A stretch of 64,000 nt of DNA from Colwellia sp. C2M11. GTDB lineage: Bacteria; Pseudomonadota; Gammaproteobacteria; Enterobacterales; Alteromonadaceae. Below the pieces are notes generated by a model. That model saw only the letters and a list, made by a program, of their open reading frames with translations. It made no database searches and was not told the origin of the DNA. This document shows positions 8,194-17,441 of this stretch, one piece after another. The stretch lies in the NCBI RefSeq assembly GCF_018860915.1, contig NZ_JAHKQD010000011.1, positions 1 to 64,000 of the forward strand. The letters run 5' to 3'. Made by a program: the position numbers and the translations under genes. Position 1 is the first letter of the stretch. Each line of letters begins with the position of its first letter.

Positions 8194-10512
8194 ATGTTAA
8201 CCACGCTACGTCGTATTGTGCTTGAGTTTAGTCAAGAAATGCAGCTGCAAATAGCATTAGAGCGTATGGTTAGCCAAATCAAAAATTCACTAAATACTGA
8301 CTGTTGCTCAATTTATTTAGCTGACCACGCTCAACAACACTTTTTATTAATGGCTTCCGATGGCTTAGCACAAAAGTCGTTTGGGCAAACCGCGATAAGG
8401 TTTTCTGAAGGCTTAGTTGGACTAGTAGGACAACGAGAAGAGCCAATAAATATTGCCGATGCGCGAAATCATCAACATTTTATGCATGCCCCCGAAGTTG
8501 AAGAAGATGATTTCAATGCTTTTCTAGGCACACCTATTATTCACCGACGTAAAGTGTTGGGGATCCTTTCTATTCAACAAAAGCATGCGAGGAACTTTAC
8601 AGAAAATGAGGAAGCCTTTTTAGTTACGTTAGCCGCTCAATTAGCTAATGCGCTAGCGAGTGCTGAAGTGAAAAATCTATTTACGGAATCAGAAAAAAGT
8701 AAAGATGTAAAACAGTTGTTGGGTATTGCTGGTGCTCCAGGGATAGCACTGAGCGAGATTATTGTACATCAGCCTAAGGTTGAGCTTGCTACGCTAGCAT
8801 TACAAAAAGTGAGTGTCGCTCAACAAAGTAAACAAGTGCTGCGTTTTACCACTGCGGTTAATAAAACCAAAGCTGACTTTGAACAGCTGAGTCAAAAATT
8901 AAGTAATATTATTACTAATGATAATTTAGCTATTTTTGATGTTTACATACAATTGCTTGACCAAGCTGATATTAGTCAGGGCGTGATAAAAAAAATCAAT
9001 GAAGGCTGGCAAGCAGAAAGCGCTCTTAAGCTTATCATTGATCATTATGTGACTCAATTTGAAGCAATAGATGACAGTTATTTAAAAGAGCGAGCTACCG
9101 ATATTCGAGATTTAGGTAATCGCTTATTACTGAATTTACAAAAGAAAAAATCATTAAAAGTAAAATTGCCTAAAGCCTTTATTTTACTGGCGGAAGATGT
9201 AACGGCTTCTATGCTGGCTGAATATCAACATAAAGGTTTAAAAGGCATTGTATCTTTGTCTGGCTCAGCTAACTCTCATGCTGCTATTTTAGCGCATGCG
9301 CTTGAATTACCGGCAATAATGGGAATTACAAACATTCCAATTGCTCAGTTTAACCATCAACAAGCTATTGTTGATGGTTATAGTGGTGAATTGTTTATTA
9401 ATCCTGATGATGCATTGATAAGTGAATATCGGCATTTAATTGCTCAAGAAAGTGAATTGATCAGTAAAATTCAGCAAGAGGTTCATCTACCAACTATCAC
9501 GCAAGATGGTCAAGCTATAGAGCTACAATTAAATGCTGGTTTGTCTGCCGGTTTTGAACGACCAGAAAATTTAGGTAGCTTAGGTATAGGTTTATATCGA
9601 ACAGAAATACCTTTTATGGATCGGCATTATTTTCCATCAGAGCAAGAACAAACGAATTTATATGAACAAACATTAAAAGAGTTTTCTCAAGCAACTGTTA
9701 CCATGCGTACGTTAGATATAGGTGGAGATAAATCGTTACCTTACTTCCCTATTACCGAAGATAATCCTTTTCTAGGTTGGCGTGGGATCAGGATTACCTT
9801 AGATCACCCTGAAATATTTTTAGTTCAGGTGCGTGCCATGATTCGGGCTAATCATCAGTATAATAATTTAGCAATTATGCTACCGATGATTTCAAATGTT
9901 AATGAAGTAGATGACGCTATTCGTTTAATTAATCAAGCGCATTTAGAAGTGGGTATTGAGATAAATAGCGAGCGGCAAAGTGATATAACTTATAAACATG
10001 GCAACGACATGCAGATTAAGGAGCTTCCGCGTCCCAAAATAGGTATCATGTTAGAAGTGCCTTCTGTGATATTTCAACTTGAAGAGTTAGCTCAACGAGT
10101 TGACTTTTTCTCTGTTGGTAGTAATGATTTAACACAGTATTTACTTGCGGTAGATCGTAATAATGCTCAAGTGGCTGATTTACACGATGCTTATCACCCC
10201 GCGGTACTTAGAGCATTGTATACGATTGCCAAAGAGTCTAAAAAGTATTCAATACCGTTAAGTTTGTGTGGGGAGTTGGCTGGTGAACCTGCGGGTGCCT
10301 TGTTATTATTAGCAATGGGTTTTGATAAACTCAGTATGAATGGACATAATATAGCACGTATTAAATGGGTTATTCGCCATGTTGATTTTCAAAGAGCAGA
10401 ATTGATTTTATCTCACACCTTAAAATTGATTACTGCGAAGCAAGTGCATACATACTTAAATGAGCAACTTGAACAATTAGGTTTGGGCGGTTTTATTCGC
10501 GCTGGATTGTAA
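8194..10512 (+). CDS. ptsP: Phosphoenolpyruvate-protein phosphotransferase PtsP (EI-Ntr)
   Basis: The first enzyme of the nitrogen-related phosphotransferase system; it moves phosphate from PEP to NPr. Domains in order: an N-terminal GAF sensor (about 15-165), the EI N-terminal domain, the swivelling phosphohistidine domain with active H362 (SGSANSHAAILA), and the PEP-binding TIM barrel with C692 (LCGELAGEP). At 772 residues it is a little longer than E. coli PtsP. The ATG at 8194 follows AAGGAA. It leads a tight ptsP-TSUP-lgt-thyA run, overlapping the next gene by 1 nt. Confidence 0.96.
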   Translation: MLTTLRRIVLEFSQEMQLQIALERMVSQIKNSLNTDCCSIYLADHAQQHFLLMASDGLAQKSFGQTAIRFSEGLVGLVGQREEPINIADARNHQHFMHAPEVEEDDFNAFLGTPIIHRRKVLGILSIQQKHARNFTENEEAFLVTLAAQLANALASAEVKNLFTESEKSKDVKQLLGIAGAPGIALSEIIVHQPKVELATLALQKVSVAQQSKQVLRFTTAVNKTKADFEQLSQKLSNIITNDNLAIFDVYIQLLDQADISQGVIKKINEGWQAESALKLIIDHYVTQFEAIDDSYLKERATDIRDLGNRLLLNLQKKKSLKVKLPKAFILLAEDVTASMLAEYQHKGLKGIVSLSGSANSHAAILAHALELPAIMGITNIPIAQFNHQQAIVDGYSGELFINPDDALISEYRHLIAQESELISKIQQEVHLPTITQDGQAIELQLNAGLSAGFERPENLGSLGIGLYRTEIPFMDRHYFPSEQEQTNLYEQTLKEFSQATVTMRTLDIGGDKSLPYFPITEDNPFLGWRGIRITLDHPEIFLVQVRAMIRANHQYNNLAIMLPMISNVNEVDDAIRLINQAHLEVGIEINSERQSDITYKHGNDMQIKELPRPKIGIMLEVPSVIFQLEELAQRVDFFSVGSNDLTQYLLAVDRNNAQVADLHDAYHPAVLRALYTIAKESKKYSIPLSLCGELAGEPAGALLLLAMGFDKLSMNGHNIARIKWVIRHVDFQRAELILSHTLKLITAKQVHTYLNEQLEQLGLGGFIRAGL

Positions 10513-11303
10513 TGTTTCTAATTTTTATTAGCTGTTTATTCCTTGGCGCTATTACCGGCTTTTTAGCTGGACTATTAGGTATTGGTGGCGGTTTAATTGT
10601 AGTGCCTGCTTTAGTTTACTTATTACCTCAACTAGGTATTAGTAATGAAGTGATCATGCCAATGGCGTTGGCAACCTCGTTATCGACAATTGTGATTACT
10701 TCATCTAGTGCCACATTGGCGCACCATAAAAATAGAAATATTCCTTGGAATATAACGAAACCACTGATGTTCATTGTCGCTTTTGGGGCCTTAGTAGGGG
10801 CTTTTATTGCTGATCATTTGTCAGCTCAAGCATTAACAAGCTTTTTTGCTATTGCGGTTGTAATACTTGCCTCCTATATGTTGCTATCTATTCGGTTGCA
10901 GCGCTATAAAGAAATGCCGTCAAAGATTAAGTTACAATTTATTAGTTTACTCACCGGTGTTGTTGCGAGTTTAATGGGCATGGCAGGTGGGGCTATTTTA
11001 GTGCCAATTTTAACGTACTTTGGTACGCCATTAAGACATTGTATCGGTATTGCTACTGTATGTGGCGTTATGGTGGCGTTATTTGGCTCTTTGGGGTATA
11101 TCATTTCAGGATTTGGTAATGAATTATTGCCAGCTTGGAGTCTTGGTTATGTTTATTTACCTGCTTTGAGCGGAATCGCGCTAACATCTTCATTATTTGC
11201 GCCTGTTGGCGTAAAATATGCCGCTAAGGTGCCTGTACAAACTTTAAAAAAATTATTTGCCATTTTTCTTATTATTGTGGCAATGAAAATGATGTTAACT
11301 TAA
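10512..11303 (+). CDS. TSUP family (TauE/SafE) membrane permease
   Basis: A 263-residue inner-membrane protein of the sulfite exporter TauE/SafE superfamily. Two repeated halves, each beginning with a glycine-rich helix (GLLGIGGGLIVVPAL near 20-34 and MGMAGGAILVPILTYFG near 155-171), give about eight membrane segments, the standard TSUP pattern. The substrate is unknown; family members move sulfur-containing organic acids or sulfite. Its start overlaps the ptsP stop by 1 nt (TAATG), which suggests translational coupling. Nothing in the operon points to a sulfur role. Confidence 0.87.
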   Translation: MFLIFISCLFLGAITGFLAGLLGIGGGLIVVPALVYLLPQLGISNEVIMPMALATSLSTIVITSSSATLAHHKNRNIPWNITKPLMFIVAFGALVGAFIADHLSAQALTSFFAIAVVILASYMLLSIRLQRYKEMPSKIKLQFISLLTGVVASLMGMAGGAILVPILTYFGTPLRHCIGIATVCGVMVALFGSLGYIISGFGNELLPAWSLGYVYLPALSGIALTSSLFAPVGVKYAAKVPVQTLKKLFAIFLIIVAMKMMLT

Positions 11304-11307
11304 CTTT

Positions 11308-11330
11308 CTTCGCATTTTTAAGCGAAGCTT
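11308..11330 (+). terminator. Short hairpin between TSUP gene and lgt
   Basis: CTTCGC / GCGAAG with an 8-nt loop, followed by CTTTATTT. The 6-bp stem is weak, so it could be a partial terminator that tunes lgt-thyA expression; it could also be chance. Confidence 0.35.
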
Positions 11331-11344
11331 TATTTGGATAGAAA

Positions 11345-12205
11345 ATGACAGACCAGTTTTTACAATTTCCCATTATTGACCCTATTATTTTTAGTATTGG
11401 GCCGGTTGCTCTTCGTTGGTACGGCATGATGTACTTAGTCGGGTTTTTGGGTGCAATGTTTATTGCAAATAAAGCCGCAGATAAAAGTGGTGGCGAGTGG
11501 ACTCGTGAACAAGTAAGTGATTTATTATTTTATGGCTTTCTTGGTGTAATTTTAGGTGGGCGAATAGGCTATGTATTTTTCTATCAATTCGACTACTTTT
11601 TAGCCGAGCCATTGTACCTTTTCAAAATTTGGGCTGGCGGTATGTCATTCCATGGCGGATTGCTCGGTGTTATTGCTGCGGTGTACCTATTTGCACGTAA
11701 AACCAATAAAGCATTTTTAACCGTAGGTGATTTTGTTGCACCGCTTGTACCTATTGGTTTAGGTATGGGACGTTTAGGTAACTTTATTAATGCTGAATTA
11801 TGGGGAAGACAAACTGATGTACCTTGGGCTATGGTGTTTCCAACCGACCCATTACAATTACCACGCCACCCATCACAATTGTATGAATTCTTCCTGGAAG
11901 GTGTTGTGTTATTTGCTATTTTATACGTTATTACACGTAAGCCTAGAAGTTTAGGTTTAGCTTCAGGCGCTTTCTTAATTGGGTATGGTGTGTTTAGAAC
12001 CATTATTGAATTCTTTAGAGAGCCAGACGCTCATTTAGGCTTATATTTTTCTTTTATTACTAAAGGGCAAATTTTAAGTCTACCGATGATTTTAGGTGGA
12101 GTTTTGATTATTTATTTGGGTTACTTAATTCAAGAAAAAGAAGCAATATCTAATACAAAGCGTACAGGAAGCAAAACAACATCTGCTAATAAAGGTAAAG
12201 TATAA
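11345..12205 (+). CDS. lgt: Prolipoprotein diacylglyceryl transferase Lgt
   Basis: Inner-membrane enzyme that transfers diacylglycerol from phosphatidylglycerol to the lipobox cysteine of prolipoproteins, the first step of lipoprotein maturation. The 286 residues form about seven membrane segments. The Lgt signature [14 protein letters not shown] is seen near residues 141-154, and MSFHGGLLG near 100 carries the conserved histidine. The window contains several likely substrates, including RlpA, LptE, the thioredoxin-fold lipoprotein and the NUP-family lipoprotein. Its stop overlaps the thyA start by 1 nt, as in many gammaproteobacteria where lgt-thyA is conserved. Confidence 0.97.
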   Translation: MTDQFLQFPIIDPIIFSIGPVALRWYGMMYLVGFLGAMFIANKAADKSGGEWTREQVSDLLFYGFLGVILGGRIGYVFFYQFDYFLAEPLYLFKIWAGGMSFHGGLLGVIAAVYLFARKTNKAFLTVGDFVAPLVPIGLGMGRLGNFINAELWGRQTDVPWAMVFPTDPLQLPRHPSQLYEFFLEGVVLFAILYVITRKPRSLGLASGAFLIGYGVFRTIIEFFREPDAHLGLYFSFITKGQILSLPMILGGVLIIYLGYLIQEKEAISNTKRTGSKTTSANKGKV

Positions 12206-13056
12206 TGCGTGCATATTTAGATTTGTGTCAACGTATTGTTGACCAAGGTACTTGGGTTGAAAATAGTCGAACCGGGAAGCGTTGTTTAACCGTTATTAAT
12301 GCTGATTTGGAATACAATGTTGCCGATAACGAATTTCCGATGATAACGACCCGAAAAAGTTTTTTTAAATCGGCTATTGCTGAATTTCTTGGCTATATTC
12401 GTGGCTATGATAATGCGGCTGACTTTAGAAAACTAGGTACAAAAACCTGGGATGCGAATGCTAATTTAAATGATGCTTGGTTAAACAATGTTCATCGTAA
12501 AGGTGAGGATGATATGGGGCGTGTTTATGGCGTTCAGGGGCGAGCTTGGGCTAAACCTGATGGTGGCACTATTGATCAGCTCCAAAAAATAGTTGATAAC
12601 TTAAGTCAAGGTATCGACGATCGTGCTGAAATCCTGACGTTTTATAACCCTGGTGAATTTCATATGGGGTGTTTAAGGCCTTGCATGCATACTCACAATT
12701 TTTCAGTATTAGATGGCACACTTTATTTAACCAGTTTTCAACGTTCGTGTGATGTACCTCTAGGACTAAACTTCAACCAAGTACAGGTATTCTTTTTCTT
12801 GGCTATCATGGCGCAAATTACAGGATTAAAGCCTGGTATTGCTTATCATAAAATAGTAAATGCACATATTTATGAGGATCAATTAGCCTTGATGAAAGAG
12901 GTGCAGCTTAAACGTGAGCCGTTGCCGTTACCTAAATTGATTATAAATCCGGATATTAAATCGTTAAAAGACTTAGAAACCTGGGTCACAATGGATGATT
13001 TCTCAGTGGAAGGTTATCAGAGCCATGAAGCAATAAAATATCCGTTTGCTGTATAA
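12205..13056 (+). CDS. thyA: Thymidylate synthase ThyA
   Basis: Makes dTMP from dUMP with methylenetetrahydrofolate. The 283 residues include the dUMP-binding [14 protein letters not shown] motif (near 182-195), the nucleophile region [10 protein letters not shown] (near 155-164) and the C-terminal [13 protein letters not shown] segment that binds the nucleotide. The length and the RPCMHTHNF variant around the catalytic cysteine differ from the 264-residue E. coli protein, and I believe they match the longer Vibrio/Alteromonadales form. It is the last gene of the operon and is followed by a good terminator. Confidence 0.96.
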   Translation: MRAYLDLCQRIVDQGTWVENSRTGKRCLTVINADLEYNVADNEFPMITTRKSFFKSAIAEFLGYIRGYDNAADFRKLGTKTWDANANLNDAWLNNVHRKGEDDMGRVYGVQGRAWAKPDGGTIDQLQKIVDNLSQGIDDRAEILTFYNPGEFHMGCLRPCMHTHNFSVLDGTLYLTSFQRSCDVPLGLNFNQVQVFFFLAIMAQITGLKPGIAYHKIVNAHIYEDQLALMKEVQLKREPLPLPKLIINPDIKSLKDLETWVTMDDFSVEGYQSHEAIKYPFAV

Positions 13057-13126
13057 GCGATATTTTTAACCTTAAGCTATTTTGTTCTCTATATAAAATT
13101 GTTTACTTAATTAAACAGGTATAAAA

Positions 13127-13150
13127 AAACCGACATAATGTCGGTTTTTA
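13127..13150 (+). terminator. Intrinsic terminator after thyA
   Basis: A perfect 9-bp stem (AAACCGACA / TGTCGGTTT, loop TAA) is followed by TTTATTG and preceded by an A-run. It can therefore also serve the convergent nagB gene on the other strand. Confidence 0.85.
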
Positions 13151-13206
13151 TTGTTAATGTAGGTAATTATCTAAGCTAATATCATCTTAAATGAAAACTA
13201 TCTAAA

Positions 13207-14013
13207 CTAATAGTTGTGATATAAACCAAACTCTTCATTTACTTTAATATTTTGATTATTTGCCCAATGGTAATATTCTTGATCTTCTAGCTTACTTGCT
13301 GCCGCTTTATCTAATAATACAATGGCGTTTTCATGCATTTGCAAAGCTGAAGCTGGGCACATAGCTGAAAGTGGGCCAGCTACCATGTCTTTTACTGCCT
13401 GTGCTTTACTCTCACCTGTTGCCATTAACAGGACATATCTCGCATCTAAAATAGTTGCAATACCCATGGTCATAGCAAGTGTTGGTTGAAATTCATCTTT
13501 ATCAAATAAACGAGAATTATCAGTAAGGGTTTGTTGTGTTAATGTTTTTATTCGTGTGCGTGACGCTAGACTTGATGTTGGCTCATTAAAACCAATATGT
13601 CCATTTGCACCAATGCCTAAGATTTGTAAATCAACACCATTAGCCTGTTTGATTTTTTCTTCATATGCTAAACCTTGCTCTCTAGGGTTTTCACCTTGGT
13701 TACAAGTAGGTAAAAAGGTATTGTCTATATTAATATCAACATGATTAAATAAATTTTGATTCATAAAGTGACGATAGCTTTGTGCATTATCAGCATCAAT
13801 ACCCAAATACTCATCTAAATTAAAACTTGTTGTATTTTTAAAACTTAACTCACCTGCTTTATATTTATTTACAAGTTGTTGATAAAGGCTAATCGGAGTG
13901 CTGCCTGTCGCTAGGCCTAACACAGGATTTTTTTTCTTAGTAAGTAATTCAGCTACCCATTCGGCAGCATTAACGGCAACTTGTTGTGCATCGTCAAAAA
14001 TAATAACTTGCAT
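13207..14013 (-). CDS. nagB: Glucosamine-6-phosphate deaminase NagB
   Basis: Converts glucosamine-6-phosphate to fructose-6-phosphate and ammonia, the last step of GlcNAc/chitin sugar use. The 268 residues include GLATGSTP (33-40), NLDEYLG (D67) and GIGANGHIGFNEP (H139). The residue matching E. coli Asp141 is Asn137, as in Bacillus-type NagB (GIGxNGHIGFNEP). The gene stands alone, without nagA, nagK or a nag regulator next to it, unlike most nag loci. An AAGGAAA ribosome site precedes the ATG. Confidence 0.94.
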   Translation of the reverse strand: MQVIIFDDAQQVAVNAAEWVAELLTKKKNPVLGLATGSTPISLYQQLVNKYKAGELSFKNTTSFNLDEYLGIDADNAQSYRHFMNQNLFNHVDINIDNTFLPTCNQGENPREQGLAYEEKIKQANGVDLQILGIGANGHIGFNEPTSSLASRTRIKTLTQQTLTDNSRLFDKDEFQPTLAMTMGIATILDARYVLLMATGESKAQAVKDMVAGPLSAMCPASALQMHENAIVLLDKAAASKLEDQEYYHWANNQNIKVNEEFGLYHNY

Positions 14014-14348
14014 GTTATTTCCTTAGAAAAATTAAACTATTATCCCTTAGAGGGTATACCAAGGGCAGACGTCTGAAATAGTAGACATCTGAAAGTATCA
14101 GTAATCATTGCATGTTATTTATTTTTAACATTATCAACCTGAGGCTGTTTTATTGTTGCAATGACATTAATCTAGGTGCGTTTAGTAACTTTACCACAAA
14201 ATTATCCGATATATTGGTAAAGTTCAGGAAAAAATGCACATTTTTGATCTGAAAATTACCACGTAAGGCTAAATAATCTTGCCTTGTGGTACTACCAGTT
14301 TAATTATGGCACACTCAAGAAAAGATTAACTTGGAGATGGTAAATTTT
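14014..14348. promoter_or_regulatory. Divergent intergenic region with separated inverted repeat
   Basis: No gene is seen in this gap between nagB (minus) and the crotonase gene (plus). It holds ACTTTACC at 14188-14195 and its reverse complement GGTAAAGT at 14216-14223, 20 bp apart, which could be paired operator half-sites. Nearer nagB, AGACGTCTGAAA and AGACATCTGAAA form a direct repeat around 14069-14094. Neither resembles a regulator site I can name with confidence. Confidence 0.4.
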
Positions 14349-15158
14349 ATGACTAATGCAAGAGTGAAATTTAACGTTGAGCAAAACATTGCTTATGTCA
14401 CTTTAAATAGAGTGGATAAACATAATGGTTTAGATAAACCAATGATACTTGAACTAGTGCAAGTAGCGAAAAAAATTAATGAAGATCGTGCTATTCGTTG
14501 TGTCATTTTACAAGGTGCAGGTGCTTCATTTTGTGCTGGATTAGATTTTAATTATGTTGCTAAAAACCCGTCAATGATTGGTAAGTTCTTTTTCAAACTG
14601 CCTTGGCGCAAAGATAATATGTTTCAACGTGTAGCACACGTTTGGCGAGATTTATCAGTGCCTGTTATTGCGGTTGTGCATGGTAATTGTTTTGGGGCGG
14701 GGATGCAGATCATATTAGGTTGTGATTATCGTATAGCGACTCCTGATGCAAATCTATCGATTCTAGAAATGAAATGGGGATTAATTCCAGATATGAGTGG
14801 TATGGTCACGTTATCTCGATTAACTCGCCTAGATATAGCCCAAGAATTAACAATGACAGGACGATTTTTCTCAGGTGTTGAAGCCGAGCAATATGGTTTA
14901 GTTTCAAAAGTTAGTGAAACGCCTATCATTGAGGCGAAAGCGTTGGCTGAAAAAATTTGTCAACAAAGTCCTGATGCTATTGCTGCTGCAAAATATTTAT
15001 TTAAAAAGACTTGGAAAAAAGATACCAGAGCGGCATTATTTTGGGAAAGAATAGTTCAGTTACGATTGTTAGGACGAAAAAACCAAAAGATAGCAATGAA
15101 GAATGGTTTATCTAAAAATGAAGAGCCAAAGCCATTTGTTGATCGTAGTAGTTTTTAA
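14349..15158 (+). CDS. Crotonase / enoyl-CoA hydratase family protein
   Basis: A crotonase-fold protein of 269 residues from ATG 14349. The oxyanion-hole segments CAGLDFNYV (near 60) and HGNCFGAGMQIILGCDYRIA (near 110-130) are present, so it likely binds an acyl-CoA thioester. The usual hydratase glutamates are not obvious: the second catalytic region reads EMKWGLIPDMSGM, with Asp at the expected position as in isomerase-like members. A reading frame also opens at TTG 14331, but GGAG at 14333-14336 fits the ATG better. It is monogenic; the substrate is unknown. Confidence 0.85.
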   Translation: MTNARVKFNVEQNIAYVTLNRVDKHNGLDKPMILELVQVAKKINEDRAIRCVILQGAGASFCAGLDFNYVAKNPSMIGKFFFKLPWRKDNMFQRVAHVWRDLSVPVIAVVHGNCFGAGMQIILGCDYRIATPDANLSILEMKWGLIPDMSGMVTLSRLTRLDIAQELTMTGRFFSGVEAEQYGLVSKVSETPIIEAKALAEKICQQSPDAIAAAKYLFKKTWKKDTRAALFWERIVQLRLLGRKNQKIAMKNGLSKNEEPKPFVDRSSF

Positions 15159-15426
15159 CATTATAGCTAAATATATAGTTTTGATGACACAGTATACATT
15201 AAAGGTCGTCTTTTGACGGCTTGCACAATACGCGCGTATATCATTGGTTTTATTGGCTTTGGAATGACTCTAAAGTAGTCCGCTGGCCTGGTTCTTGTAC
15301 ATTAACTATGCTCTTGAGTAGAGAATAGATTTAATCTAGTTGATATAACTATGAAACTTTAATTACCTTCATTACTTCGTGAAAAATTTCTGTTAGAATT
15401 ATTTTTATTTATTGTTAGTTTTTTTA

Positions 15427-15924
15427 ATGAAACCATCTCCTTCTTTTACAAGTAAATTTATATTAGATAAAGCATATTTTAATGAGTGCTATAGTGAGTC
15501 AAGCACATTAGAGCTTTCTGCTAAGACCTTTTTAAAATCAGGTGTTTTAATGTCATTTGGTTTAATTATTTTGATATTTACCCCAGTAAATGCGTATGCT
15601 GCTTGGTTTGTTGTAGCATTGGGGATACTTGAAGCGCTAAGTTTATACTATAGTCAACCTTGGTGGGTTGTTAGACAAATGCTTAGTAAAGCCTCTAACA
15701 GCGAAGTGACATTAACGGTTGATGAACAAGGTGTTCTTAGTGAGTCTTTTTATCATACCGGTCGAATATTATGGCAAGACGTTACTACCATAACAGAAAC
15801 TGACTTAGGGTATGTTTTGCACTTTAAGGCAGGAAAAAATACAGGGAAAAGCTACTTATCTAAGTCTCATCTATCAAGTGATGCCCAATCTTATATTAAA
15901 ATTAAAATGGCAGAAATTACTTAA
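15427..15924 (+). CDS. YcxB-like small membrane protein
   Basis: About 165 residues from ATG 15427; a TTG 15 nt upstream is in frame but a poor start. A cytoplasmic N-terminal strand region (FILDKAYFNECYSESS) is followed by two close hydrophobic helices (about 45-85) and a C-terminal half with TLTVDEQGVLSES, ILWQDVTTITET and YLSKS, the pattern of the YcxB/PF14317 family. Function is unknown in that family. A very strong inverted repeat follows the gene. No operon partner is visible. Confidence 0.7.
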   Translation: MKPSPSFTSKFILDKAYFNECYSESSTLELSAKTFLKSGVLMSFGLIILIFTPVNAYAAWFVVALGILEALSLYYSQPWWVVRQMLSKASNSEVTLTVDEQGVLSESFYHTGRILWQDVTTITETDLGYVLHFKAGKNTGKSYLSKSHLSSDAQSYIKIKMAEIT

Positions 15925-15931
15925 ATGCCAC

Positions 15932-15971
15932 ATTAGTTAACCTTAAGTTTATTAACTTAAGGTTAACTAAT
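15932..15971. terminator. Perfect 18-bp hairpin
   Basis: ATTAGTTAACCTTAAGTT and its exact reverse complement are separated only by TATT. It starts 8 nt after the YcxB-like gene stop. A pyrimidine-rich but interrupted tract (TCTTAATCGTATTCTTTTCTCTC) follows, so it may terminate transcription or protect the 3' end. Such a long perfect stem is unusual here. Confidence 0.6.
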
Positions 15972-16052
15972 CTTAATCGTATTCTTTTCTCTCTAGTTAT
16001 TTGCTCTCTAAAGCGATCCCTCCTAAGAGTGTTTTTTATGCGCTTATAGAAA

Positions 16053-16943
16053 GTGAACTTATTGCTACGCGCTAAAATTCTATCTTGTCTTTACTTTGTT
16101 TTTATTAATTTTATATTGGAAAATTACGTCTTTGATCGCTATCTTGAAGATAGTAATTGTTTTATTGAGTATGGCAACTTGCTATACTCGCCACCTCAAA
16201 TTTTGCTAGGAATTCCTTTATTGTTAACTCTTTTTCGTTTTATTTTGATGGCTTTTATCTTTCTATTTATTTGCATTGTTTCTTGCTCGTATTGTTTGAT
16301 AAGGCCTTTTCATCGAAATAATGTTTACCATACGTCTAAATATTTAGGCAAGATGAGTAAGTTATTAGGCTTTGATGTTGAAGTAAGAATTCCTGAGTCA
16401 GTTAAGGCTGTCGGCCCTGCTATTTATGTGGCTAATCATCAAGACAATTATGATATATTTACCGTCGCTAATGCAGTGCAACCAGGTACGGTCACGCTAG
16501 GTAAAAAAAGTTTAAAATGGATCCCTTTTTTTGGTCAAATGTACTGGCTAACAGGAAATATATTAATTGACCGTAAAAACTCGAATAAAGCGATGGGCAC
16601 AATGAATGTTACCGTCAAAAAAATCATTCGAAATAAACTTTCTATTTTGATGTTTCCTGAAGGTACTCGGAGTAAAGGGCGAGGGCTTTTACCTTTCAAA
16701 ACAGGGGCTTTTCGTACGGCAATGCAAGCTAATGTTCCTATCATTCCTATTTGTGTTAGCAATCAAATAGGAACAATTAAATTGGGCCGTTGGAATAATG
16801 GAAAAATTCTTATTGAGCTATTAGAGCCTATTGTTATTCCTAATGATGATAGCGTCAGTGCACGTAATATCGCTGAGCAAACACACGCATTAATGAAAGA
16901 AAAAATTAGTCAACTTGATAAAGAACTAGCAGAAGGTAAATAA
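16053..16943 (+). CDS. 1-acyl-sn-glycerol-3-phosphate acyltransferase (PlsC family)
   Basis: A 296-residue membrane-associated acyltransferase, probably making phosphatidic acid or a related lipid. Hydrophobic segments occupy about residues 5-25 and 50-85. The catalytic H-x4-D block is NHQDNYD near 133-139, and the glycerol-phosphate binding motif is FPEGTRSKGRG near 202-212, followed by VPIIPICVSN. The start is GTG at 16053; an earlier ATG at 16038 runs straight into a stop. The gene lies 1 nt upstream of rraB, so the pair is cotranscribed. A housekeeping plsC may exist elsewhere. Confidence 0.88.
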   Translation: MNLLLRAKILSCLYFVFINFILENYVFDRYLEDSNCFIEYGNLLYSPPQILLGIPLLLTLFRFILMAFIFLFICIVSCSYCLIRPFHRNNVYHTSKYLGKMSKLLGFDVEVRIPESVKAVGPAIYVANHQDNYDIFTVANAVQPGTVTLGKKSLKWIPFFGQMYWLTGNILIDRKNSNKAMGTMNVTVKKIIRNKLSILMFPEGTRSKGRGLLPFKTGAFRTAMQANVPIIPICVSNQIGTIKLGRWNNGKILIELLEPIVIPNDDSVSARNIAEQTHALMKEKISQLDKELAEGK

Positions 16944-16944
16944 A

Positions 16945-17295
16945 ATGATTGATAAAGAATTAGAAGGTTGGTTGGAGCATACCGATGCACTTGTAGGTGA
17001 GTTATTATCAGATGGAACAAACGAAGAGGTATATCATACTATTGAGCATCATTTTGCTAGTGAGAATTTTGATCTACTTGAGAAAGCCGCGATAGCTGCA
17101 TTTAAACTTGGATTAGAAATTGAAGAGCCAGAAGAAGCTGAGCTTGAAAATGGCGACAAAGTATTTGCCTTTGATATTGTAACCGAGCAAATGCTCAATG
17201 CTGAGTTACTACGAAAAGAAACCAAAGCGATGTTTGAATTAGCACAGAAATGCAACGTAGACTATGACGGCTGGGGCACTTACTTTGAAGAGTAA
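16945..17295 (+). CDS. rraB: Ribonuclease E inhibitor RraB family
   Basis: RraB binds RNase E and modulates its action on a subset of transcripts. The 116 residues match the family along their length: an acidic protein with FDLLEKAAIAAFKLGLEIEEPEE (shown here in two parts, FDLLEKAAIAAFKL and GLEIEEPEE), a second FAFDIVTEQMLNAE segment, and the typical end YDGWGTYFEE. It starts 1 nt after the acyltransferase stop and is probably translated from the same message. This and RppH are the two mRNA-decay modulators in the window. Confidence 0.92.
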   Translation: MIDKELEGWLEHTDALVGELLSDGTNEEVYHTIEHHFASENFDLLEKAAIAAFKLGLEIEEPEEAELENGDKVFAFDIVTEQMLNAELLRKETKAMFELAQKCNVDYDGWGTYFEE

Positions 17296-17441
17296 GCTTT
17301 TATTATCTAAGATAATTTATCTTTATATATAATTATCGCTATATCGGAAGAACTTTTTAATAAGTAGGCGAATAATCGACAAAACCTATCAAATAAAATA
17401 CACTAGTGGTCATACCTTCTTTGTAAGTTTGAGAGAATTTT

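Noticed and set aside
14331-14348. TTG start for the crotonase gene
   Set aside because: The GGAG ribosome site lies inside this stretch, so the ATG at 14349 is the better start.
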